Notes under the pieces: generated by a model
Seen by the model: the letters and a program-made list of their open reading frames with translations, nothing else
Databases searched by the model: none
Told to the model about the DNA's origin: nothing
Made by a program: the position numbers and the translations under genes
DNA from: Treponema sp.
GTDB taxonomy: Bacteria > Spirochaetota > Spirochaetia > Treponematales > Treponemataceae
Direction: 5' to 3'
Length of the DNA stretch: 10,766 nucleotides
NCBI GenBank assembly: GCA_017544745.1
Contig: JAFYDO010000134.1
Location: 1 to 10,766, forward strand
Shown: positions 1 to 6,825 of the stretch, one piece after another
Position numbering within the stretch: the stretch's first letter is position 1
Layout of the letters: each line of letters begins with the position of its first letter

Positions 1-1
1 A

Positions 2-3000
2 GAATCACGTCCTCTTATCTTTAAGAATGACAACGTGCTTCCAAATCTGTATATCAATAATTATGACGATACAACTGCAATTCTGGCACGCCAGACTACA
101 GTAACAATTACCGGTTCTGTAAAATGCGAAACCGGAGTAGGTGGCTTAAAGTACAGAATACTCGGAGCCGAAACCCTTCTTGATAAGAGCGGTGTAGTTT
201 CAAAGGTAACTCCTCTTGCAGTAGATACAAATTTCCAGTCTATTCCTGTTGGAATTGACGGAAACTGGACTGTAGATGTAGATACCTGGTCGTTCAACGA
301 CGGAATGTATGTAATAGAATTTATTGCAGAAAGTGCCGGTGGAAATGAGTCTGCAAAGGCTGTTGCCATCAACACGCTGCCAGAAATAGAAGAAATCAAC
401 GGAAAACTTCCTGCTGCAAAGCCTGCAGTTATTACCTGGCTCGACGGCTTTGATGTTTATGCAGTTGCAACCTATCAGGGAGAAATGGACCGCAACTTCC
501 AGGTATTCCCTCGTTCAGAAATGGAAGAAGGTGCAAATGCTCTGATTACAGACATTGACGGAAAAACAAAATATACAGCTCAAAAGGCTCCAACTCTTGC
601 TGCTTACTTTGCACAGGTAGACGGCGAGGAATATTACAGCGGTATGCCTGTAGTATTGCCATACGGCAATTCAAAAGAGCCAAAGTATATGACACTTTAT
701 ATAGACACAGGTGCAGCTGTAAACTCTGTAAGCTACGAAATTACCGGAGACGAAGTTCCTGGCGGAGACCAGAGACAGACTGGTACTGCAAAGCTTGCTA
801 AACCAGAAGGTACAAGATGGGTAGTAGATATTCCTCTTAATAATCTTCCTTCACGTGTAAATAAAGTAAACGTAACAATTAAGGCAGGTTCACTCCAGCA
901 GACCCTCACAGGCTCTGTAACTGTAATCCGCGATACTTCGGATAATGTAACAGAAGACGAAGAACGTATTTTTGGCTATGCAGGAGTAGGAACTGTATTT
1001 GATACACAGGATTCAAACTGGGTACTTCTTGACGGTTCAAAATATGTATTCTACGCAAACCTTACAGGTCCTGTTAAAGCAGAGCTTGTAGGAAATCCGG
1101 ACGGACTTGCAATAGATTCAGACGGAAAATTCATTACACTTTATGCAACAAAGGATGGTACTTACAAGAATGTAGTTCTTAAGGTAACAGACCGCTTTGG
1201 AGACAGCTTCGAGATTCAGCCAATGAACTTCCTTGCAGACTCAGAAGCTCCGGAGCTTGTTGTTCTTAATCCACAGTTGCATCAGTGGCTTGATGATAAC
1301 CTCAATATTTCGGGAACCATCACAGATGCTCTTGGCGTACGCCGTGCAGAATACTCCCTTGACGGTGGAGAAACCTGGCAGGAAATTACACTCAAGGGCG
1401 AAGCAAAGGGACTCGGTGTAACCTTTAGCGAAAATGTAGACTTAAGAAGCTACGAAGACGGACTTATTACTCTTGATGTTCGTGCTTATGACAACGCAGG
1501 TCATGTTGCACTCTTAAGTACAGCAACCTTTAAGGATACTACACCTCCTGTTGTAAACGTAATAGAACCTCTTTCTATTGATATAGTAAACGGTGAAACC
1601 CTCGTTGTATTCAAGGTAGAAGATAACGGATGGTTCAACAGCACAGAATACTATATGGTTGCAGGCGAGGGTAGAGAAGAAAAACGCAACAATATTTATA
1701 TTGACCCTCTTGTAAATACAATTGTTGGTACTCCAGACCAGCCGATTGACGATATCATGCAGTTTATCTTTAAGGATGATGCAGGTAACGCAACAACAAT
1801 CGAAGGCTGGGACTTTACAATCGATAACCAGTCGGACCTCCCTGTTGCAGAAATCCACGTTCCGGATGAGCTTCAGGTAATTACCCGAGACTTTACAATT
1901 TCGGGTGTTGTATACGATGATGATGGTCCTTCTACAATCTGGTACAAGATTGATGACAATGAATATACTTCTATGGGAGAGCCTGGAACAAGTTTCTCAA
2001 TTGATGTTCCACTTGCTTCCATGACAGATAACGAACACGTAATTTCTGTTTACGCAGTGGATGTAAACGGTGTAAAGGGTAATGTTACAGAACGCACCTT
2101 TAGAATCTCTCTCGAAGAGCCAAAGGGTGCTGTAGTAGAACCTACAATCGATACATCAGTACGCGAAGTAATTACAATTTCGGGTGTTGCCAGCGATAAG
2201 AACGGAATTATGAAGGTAGAGCTTTCTCTGGATAACGGTAACAGCTATAACGATGCCGTTGGTACAGAAGAATGGTCTTACAAGGTAGATACACGTGCTA
2301 TCCCTGGTGGAACTCAGGTAGTCTTCCTGCGCATTACAGATAACTACGGAATTAAGGGCTTGTACTCAAGCTTGATCAACATCGATAACGAGGCTCCGGA
2401 TATTTCTCTTGACCTGCCTCTTGATGATTCAACTTCTACAGGACAGCTCTTCTTCTCTGGTTCTGCATTTGATAACGTAGAAATATCTGATCTGTACATC
2501 ACAATCAGAAATATGGAAAAGACTTCGGAATCTATCAAACGTGAGATTCCAATCAACAATATTATTGGTGAAATTATGGACATTACCGATCTTCCAAACG
2601 GCTTCTACAACGTAGAGCTTTCTGGAGAAGATAAGGCTGGTAACCGTACAAATGTAAGCCGTAACATTCACCTTGATAAGTCTAAGCCGCCTGCAGTAGT
2701 AGACGTCCTGTATCCTCTTAACGGAGAACACAAGAACGGTCGCTTTAATATCTACGGACAGGCTACGTCTAACGTAACAGAAAACATTGCTTCTCTGCGC
2801 CTCTATGTAGACAACAAGTTTGTTAAGGAAACAACACTTTCTGAATCAGGCTTCTTTAAGTTTGAAATTACTCCTGCTTCGGAAGTAAATACAGGTGAGC
2901 TTGACGAAGACGGTAACCCTGTTCGTACAGTAGTTACAGATATGACCGATGGTGTTCATACCTACCGTGTAGACGCTTTGCTGGATGATGGAAGACAGGT

Positions 3001-4054
3001 TTCTTCTATTGACCAGACAATTACCTACAGTTCAATAGGTCCATGGATTACACTCGACAACTTTGTATATGGTGACTTTGCTATGCGTCGTCCATACCTC
3101 AAGGGAACCGCAGGTTACAGCCGCGATCCAGAAGAGGTAATTGCTGCCAAAGCTAAGGACGCAACAAAAGAATTTAAGGATGCAGTTGCTGCTAAGGCAG
3201 TTGCTAAGGTAGAACTGAGCTTTGATAACGGTAAGACTTTTGAAGAGCTTTCTACAAACGAAAAGTGGCTCTACCGTGTAGAAAACGCAGACTGGACAGA
3301 AGGATATCACTTCCTTCTTATCCGTGCCACAATGAAGAACGGCGAGGTTGCAATTGAACGTACAATTGTTCAGATTGATAACACCGCTCCAACAGTAAGA
3401 CTCATTGCTCCTGGAAACGGCGGACGCTATAACCAGATGCTCGAAGCTTCGGGACTTTCTAAAGATGAAGTAGGACTTGAAAAAGTTACTATTGCCCTGC
3501 GTAAGGGTGACAAGTCTTCTTACGAGGTTCCTTCATTCATCCAGGGTCTGTATGTGGACTTCCACTTCTGGGGTGCTTCATTGTTCGAACTTGGTGCAGG
3601 TCTTACCTTCTTTGATGATAACGTTAAGCTGCAGTTTGTATTTGGACAGTACACACAGGAACAGCGTGATGCTGTAAGTGCTTTCCTTAAGCGCGAAACA
3701 ACAGAGCTCCGTTATGGTGGAAATATCTTTGGTGGTAAGCTGCTTGCCAATATTTCTACAATACCGTTCAGCTTCTTCTTTGGACACGACTTTGACTGGC
3801 TTAGTGCGAGCGTTGCAGTTGGTGCACAGTTCAACTACTTTAGTAAGACAAACTCTGGTAAGGGACAAATCCTTTCTGCAGTGCTCGGCCAGCTCGAATT
3901 CCCTCGAGTCCACATAAACGAAGTAAAAATGTTCAGTACATTCTCTATGTACTATGAGTTCTCTTTGTGGTTCATTCCGTCTGACGTAGCCGGTGATGAT
4001 ATTAAGAAGCTTATTCCACAAGGCTCTCTGGGTCTTCGTGTGAATATATTCTAA
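2..4054 (+). CDS. Large Ig-like repeat surface protein with C-terminal outer-membrane-type beta domain (5' end missing)
   Basis: The reading frame is open from base 2, with no stop and no convincing start (the GTG at 35 has no ribosome site), so the gene begins outside the window; 1350 residues are visible. An array of Ig-like beta-sandwich repeats dominates. Their boundaries are marked by motifs such as DxxAPxI/V near partial residues 413, 512, 608, 705, 795, 892, 1010 and 1126, followed by ISG or SGxAxD strands. Three repeats contain Asp-box-like SxDxGxT/S-aromatic turns (residues 452, 742, 1073). From about residue 1175 the character changes to alternating aromatic/hydrophobic strands rich in Gly, Phe and Tyr, ending LGLRVNIF. 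This resembles outer-membrane beta strands with a C-terminal aromatic residue. I infer a surface-exposed adhesin or scaffold anchored by its C-terminus. I do not recognise a named family, ligand or enzymatic motif. The next gene follows after 28 bases, so they are probably co-transcribed. Confidence 0.85.
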   Translation, partial: ESRPLIFKNDNVLPNLYINNYDDTTAILARQTTVTITGSVKCETGVGGLKYRILGAETLLDKSGVVSKVTPLAVDTNFQSIPVGIDGNWTVDVDTWSFNDGMYVIEFIAESAGGNESAKAVAINTLPEIEEINGKLPAAKPAVITWLDGFDVYAVATYQGEMDRNFQVFPRSEMEEGANALITDIDGKTKYTAQKAPTLAAYFAQVDGEEYYSGMPVVLPYGNSKEPKYMTLYIDTGAAVNSVSYEITGDEVPGGDQRQTGTAKLAKPEGTRWVVDIPLNNLPSRVNKVNVTIKAGSLQQTLTGSVTVIRDTSDNVTEDEERIFGYAGVGTVFDTQDSNWVLLDGSKYVFYANLTGPVKAELVGNPDGLAIDSDGKFITLYATKDGTYKNVVLKVTDRFGDSFEIQPMNFLADSEAPELVVLNPQLHQWLDDNLNISGTITDALGVRRAEYSLDGGETWQEITLKGEAKGLGVTFSENVDLRSYEDGLITLDVRAYDNAGHVALLSTATFKDTTPPVVNVIEPLSIDIVNGETLVVFKVEDNGWFNSTEYYMVAGEGREEKRNNIYIDPLVNTIVGTPDQPIDDIMQFIFKDDAGNATTIEGWDFTIDNQSDLPVAEIHVPDELQVITRDFTISGVVYDDDGPSTIWYKIDDNEYTSMGEPGTSFSIDVPLASMTDNEHVISVYAVDVNGVKGNVTERTFRISLEEPKGAVVEPTIDTSVREVITISGVASDKNGIMKVELSLDNGNSYNDAVGTEEWSYKVDTRAIPGGTQVVFLRITDNYGIKGLYSSLINIDNEAPDISLDLPLDDSTSTGQLFFSGSAFDNVEISDLYITIRNMEKTSESIKREIPINNIIGEIMDITDLPNGFYNVELSGEDKAGNRTNVSRNIHLDKSKPPAVVDVLYPLNGEHKNGRFNIYGQATSNVTENIASLRLYVDNKFVKETTLSESGFFKFEITPASEVNTGELDEDGNPVRTVVTDMTDGVHTYRVDALLDDGRQVSSIDQTITYSSIGPWITLDNFVYGDFAMRRPYLKGTAGYSRDPEEVIAAKAKDATKEFKDAVAAKAVAKVELSFDNGKTFEELSTNEKWLYRVENADWTEGYHFLLIRATMKNGEVAIERTIVQIDNTAPTVRLIAPGNGGRYNQMLEASGLSKDEVGLEKVTIALRKGDKSSYEVPSFIQGLYVDFHFWGASLFELGAGLTFFDDNVKLQFVFGQYTQEQRDAVSAFLKRETTELRYGGNIFGGKLLANISTIPFSFFFGHDFDWLSASVAVGAQFNYFSKTNSGKGQILSAVLGQLEFPRVHINEVKMFSTFSMYYEFSLWFIPSDVAGDDIKKLIPQGSLGLRVNIF
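1238..3520 (+). repeat. Ig-like domain array within the large surface protein
   Basis: Eight repeat boundaries are readable by eye, spaced about 99, 96, 97, 90, 97, 118 and 116 residues apart. Each unit begins with a DxxAP-like linker and a proline-containing strand, has a central SG turn, and often ends in a strand with DN.G before the next linker. At DNA level an 18-base stretch (TTACAATTTCGGGTGTTG) is identical at 1893-1910 and 2172-2189, 279 bases or 93 codons apart. This shows the array arose by duplication and is partly homogenised. At least one further, more diverged unit probably lies near partial residue 25 (TVTITGSV motif). The last unit, from residue 1126, is only about 50 residues long before the beta domain begins. 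Confidence 0.75.
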
Positions 4055-4073
4055 TGCTTAGGAATGTAAAACT

Positions 4074-4080
4074 GAGGTGA
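4074..4080 (+). promoter_or_regulatory. Ribosome binding site deciding the start at 4083
   Basis: GAGGTGA lies two bases before the ATG at 4083 (five bases if the core is taken as GAGG). An in-frame GTG at 4077 overlaps this Shine-Dalgarno sequence and would leave no ribosome site of its own, so the ATG is preferred. The protein then starts directly with a typical signal peptide. Confidence 0.7.
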
Positions 4081-4082
4081 TT

Positions 4083-5240
4083 ATGGCTTTGATAAAACGA
4101 CTCAAGACATTCTTACTGGCACTTCTCTTCTTTGCAGTCGCAGGTTCTGTGTTTGCAGTAGAAGAGTATGTAAGCAAGGTTTACAAGGAAATAGATGTAA
4201 TCTTTATTAAAAAGGCAGATAAGGAATTGGAAACAATCCTCCGCCAGAATGTAGAAGATAAATACTATTACCTCATGGAAAACTACACCAAGAAAAAGGT
4301 TCGCCGCCTTATTATTGATAATGAATATGAATTTGCTATGACTGCAATCTACATCATTATTGATAACAATATCGACGGCGACTTTGAAGATGAAGATGCA
4401 GTAGATCTTTATGCTGCAATTGCCGAAGCCTACGAGATCCAGCAGCAGTATGAATACGAGCAGGAACAAAAGGCTATAGCAGAGGCTGCAAAGAAAGAAG
4501 CCGAAAAGGAAAAGATCCGTACTTCTGTAGAAAAGGATTACAATGTAACTACTACAGCAGAAGGAAAGACAGTATATATTTCTTCAAAGGATGAGCGTTC
4601 TCAAAGCTACAGATGGAATGCCAACTTTGGTATGATTGACTTTGGACTTACAACCGCAAAAGCCCTGCCTCATAATCTTATGGACGAGGGTATTTCTTTA
4701 GACGTTACATATGAGTATACTATTCCTAAAACTCTTGTAATTGGCGGTGACTTGTTCTTTGACTTTAAGTTCATGGCATTTACCAATGGTCCGATGAGCT
4801 TTAATTTTGAAATTGCTCCTAAGGTAGCGTTCCCTAAGCTTTCTTCTAACTTCTTTGTTAGAATTGGATTTAGCGATCTGGGAATCTTAAAGAACAGGGA
4901 TGAAAATATTCTTGCAAAGAATAAGGAGCTTGCTCAGATTCAGGAAGCTCTGTATGGAAACATTGTGTCTCCATTCGTCGGAATTCAATTGAGTAATATG
5001 AAAATTGGAAGTGCAGCCCTTAACATAGACGCAAATTATCTGCTTTCTGGTTTGATAACAGGTGACTATCAGGCTATGAGCTTTAAGGGTAGTGTAGCAG
5101 TTCCGTTTGCAGAATTGGAAAAAGTTAACCTTGTATTCAATCTGGGTGCAAGAGACACACTCCTTTTGTTAAAGAGTGGCGGAGTAGAGAATCATGTTAG
5201 CGCAATCTTGGGATTTGGAGTTGAAAATGTTATTAGATAG
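4083..5240 (+). CDS. Secreted protein, helical N-terminal half and beta-rich C-terminal half; putative outer-membrane/periplasmic partner of the Ig-like protein
   Basis: The 385-residue product begins with a clear Sec signal peptide: MALIKRLK, a hydrophobic core, then cleavage after SVFA near residue 25. No lipobox Cys is present. Residues about 26-135 are helical and charged, rich in Tyr, Glu and Asp, ending in an Ala/Glu/Lys-rich helix (KAIAEAAKKEAEKEK) that could form a coiled coil. From about residue 165 the sequence alternates hydrophobic and polar residues with frequent Gly, Phe and Asn (for example GGDLFFDFKFMAF, NFFVRIGF, NLVFNLGA), as in outer-membrane beta strands. It lacks a C-terminal aromatic residue (it ends ENVIR). 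I do not recognise the family. The arrangement of a periplasmic helix plus beta domain, between an Ig-like surface protein and a coiled-coil inner-membrane protein, suggests a connecting envelope component. It overlaps the next gene by 14 bases, implying translational coupling. Confidence 0.85.
   Translation: MALIKRLKTFLLALLFFAVAGSVFAVEEYVSKVYKEIDVIFIKKADKELETILRQNVEDKYYYLMENYTKKKVRRLIIDNEYEFAMTAIYIIIDNNIDGDFEDEDAVDLYAAIAEAYEIQQQYEYEQEQKAIAEAAKKEAEKEKIRTSVEKDYNVTTTAEGKTVYISSKDERSQSYRWNANFGMIDFGLTTAKALPHNLMDEGISLDVTYEYTIPKTLVIGGDLFFDFKFMAFTNGPMSFNFEIAPKVAFPKLSSNFFVRIGFSDLGILKNRDENILAKNKELAQIQEALYGNIVSPFVGIQLSNMKIGSAALNIDANYLLSGLITGDYQAMSFKGSVAVPFAELEKVNLVFNLGARDTLLLLKSGGVENHVSAILGFGVENVIR
5217..5220 (+). 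promoter_or_regulatory. Ribosome binding site deciding the start at 5227
   Basis: GGAG lies six bases before the ATG at 5227, inside the end of the preceding gene. The frame is open upstream to an ATG at 5194, but that start would add eleven residues (MLAQSWDLELK) ahead of a typical signal peptide and has no comparable ribosome site. The internal start is therefore preferred. Confidence 0.7.
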
Positions 5241-6792
5241 TTATAAAAAAATTATTGCGGCCTTAGCTTTCGCATTTCTCACAGTTTCAGTTTTTGCTGC
5301 AGACACATCTGCTCTTGTTAAAAAGCAGCTTACTGCAGCAGAAGATGCTATGGACGAAGATGATATAGAAACCGCTTATAAAAAGGTAAACGGTGCTCTT
5401 CAAATGATGAATGACGAAACTTCTGCAACACTTCGTGCTTCCGTAATTTCAGAAGCAAAGCTTATCTATCAGCAGAAGCTCGAACGCCTTGTAGAAAATT
5501 ATGATGGTGTTGCCTTGAGCGATATAAAAATCATGCTCGACAAATATCCAGATGTAAAAAATACAAAAACCGAAAAGCTTCTTAGTCAGATAGAAGAAAA
5601 TCAAAAGATTGCTGCCGAAAATCAGCGTAAGGCAGAATTAGCAGCAAGCGAAGCAGCAGCCCAGAAGCGTCATAACGAAGAACAGCAGTCTATGAAACAG
5701 CAGACTCAGGCTCTGGAAAAGCAGAACGAAGCTCTTTCACAGCAGCGCGAGGCCATGGAAAAACAGAACGAAGCAATTTCAAAGCAGGCTGAATCTCAGG
5801 CTGTACTTGCAGAATCCATGAAAACTCAGGCAGAAGAGCTTGCTAAGTCTAATGAAAATTCAGAAAAGAACCTCAAAGCAATTCAAGAAGGTTTTGCCGG
5901 TATGCAGGATTCCATGAGCGAATCTACAAAAACACAGGCCAAGTCTACCAAAATTATGGTATTTGCAATTATTGGAATTGCACTTCTTATTCTTATAATT
6001 GTACTTGTTGTAATTGTAATTGCACGCCGCAATATGAAGCTCCAGGAGCAGAGACAGGAACAGTATATGCAGGCCTTCCGTCTTATTGCAGAAAATACAA
6101 GCAATACAAACCGTATTATGCTTGGTGGTGCAACAGACTTGTATGGAGGGCAGGGTGCTCCTCTTAAACTTGCAGGAACCTCTTCGTGGGCACCGGCAGC
6201 TGCTTTGCCGGATGTAACCTTTACACCAGAAGACGAAGAAGAACTCAAACAGCTTGCAGTTAAATGTGAAGAAATTGGTGCTCAGATTGACCAGGTTACC
6301 AACCGCAAGAATAACTCAAAGAATGTAAGCGAACTTGTTTACAAGCTTTCTATGCAGCTGGGACTTTCTCAGGGTAATGCAATGCTCAATTTCTGTGCCG
6401 CTATGATTTACGACGCAGGTTTCCTTGGAGTAGATCCTGAACTTTGGAGCGCAGAAACTCTTACCGACGCACAGAAGGAAGAAATGCACAGCCACGTTAA
6501 TATTGCCGAAAAATATCTGGACTTTGTTCCAAAGAAATACTGGGAAGTATTCGACGATGCTTCTAAAAAGCACCACGAGAATATGGACGGTTCTGGCTAT
6601 CCAAACGGACTCAAGGGCGACGAAATTCCACAGATTGCACGCCTTATCCGTGTTGCAGAGACTTATGTTGCCATGTCCAGCCGCCGAAACTACCGCCAGG
6701 CTATGGATAAGGAAACAGCTATCGAAAAGCTCCGCGAACAGCCGGAATTCTACGACACAGCAGTAGTCGACGTATTGGATCAGATAGTATAA
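5227..6792 (+). CDS. Membrane-anchored coiled-coil protein with degenerate HD-GYP domain
   Basis: The 521-residue product has a signal peptide (MLLDSYKKIIAALAFAF.. to FA, residue 24), a helical periplasmic region to about residue 120, and a long Gln/Glu/Lys/Ala-rich coiled coil (about 120-238, containing a repeated EKQNEAxSxQ unit). A single transmembrane helix (243-266) is followed by RR, and a cytoplasmic C-terminal domain spans about 335-521. That domain is recognisably HD-GYP: HHENMDGSGYP at 449-459, then GLKGDEIP and a YRQAM segment. The family hydrolyses cyclic di-GMP, but key metal-site positions are changed. The HSxRV histidine is Asn363, the HD pair is Tyr395-Asp396, the HDxGK lysine is Phe, and the later VAD aspartate is Glu478. 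His423, His449 and His450 remain. I infer a non-catalytic receptor or structural domain that couples a cytoplasmic signal to the periplasm. The ends are well supported; the function is inference. Confidence 0.87.
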   Translation: MLLDSYKKIIAALAFAFLTVSVFAADTSALVKKQLTAAEDAMDEDDIETAYKKVNGALQMMNDETSATLRASVISEAKLIYQQKLERLVENYDGVALSDIKIMLDKYPDVKNTKTEKLLSQIEENQKIAAENQRKAELAASEAAAQKRHNEEQQSMKQQTQALEKQNEALSQQREAMEKQNEAISKQAESQAVLAESMKTQAEELAKSNENSEKNLKAIQEGFAGMQDSMSESTKTQAKSTKIMVFAIIGIALLILIIVLVVIVIARRNMKLQEQRQEQYMQAFRLIAENTSNTNRIMLGGATDLYGGQGAPLKLAGTSSWAPAAALPDVTFTPEDEEELKQLAVKCEEIGAQIDQVTNRKNNSKNVSELVYKLSMQLGLSQGNAMLNFCAAMIYDAGFLGVDPELWSAETLTDAQKEEMHSHVNIAEKYLDFVPKKYWEVFDDASKKHHENMDGSGYPNGLKGDEIPQIARLIRVAETYVAMSSRRNYRQAMDKETAIEKLREQPEFYDTAVVDVLDQIV

Positions 6793-6805
6793 AAGGTTTT
6801 TATAC
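6787..6805 (+). other. Perfect AT-rich inverted repeat at the end of the HD-GYP gene
   Basis: GTATAAAA and TTTTATAC form an 8-base perfect inverted repeat around a three-base GGT loop, overlapping the TAA stop at 6790-6792. Only one GC pair per stem makes it a weak RNA hairpin, and no uninterrupted U run follows (TTTCTGCC). It is therefore unlikely to be a strong intrinsic terminator. It may be a processing or attenuation site between the HD-GYP and DUF4015 genes, a protein-binding palindrome, or chance in AT-rich DNA. Confidence 0.4.
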
Positions 6806-6825
6806 TTTCTGCCGATAATCAAAGT

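Noticed and set aside
35..37. GTG at 35 as the true start of the first gene
   Set aside because: The frame is open to the left edge, the codons from base 2 read as coding sequence, and there is neither a ribosome site nor a signal peptide.
3578..4021. Minus-strand open frame of 147 codons inside the Ig-like gene
   Set aside because: It lies wholly within a strongly supported + strand gene, has low-complexity Cys/Phe/Val-rich composition and no ribosome site; it is a shadow of the real frame.
5194..5226. Upstream ATG as the start of the HD-GYP protein
   Set aside because: It would place eleven extra residues ahead of a clean signal peptide and lacks a ribosome site, while GGAG six bases before 5227 fits well.
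6795..6820. Promoter ahead of the DUF4015 gene using GATAAT at 6814-6819
   Set aside because: There is no matching -35 box at the right distance, and transcription would begin at or inside the start codon.
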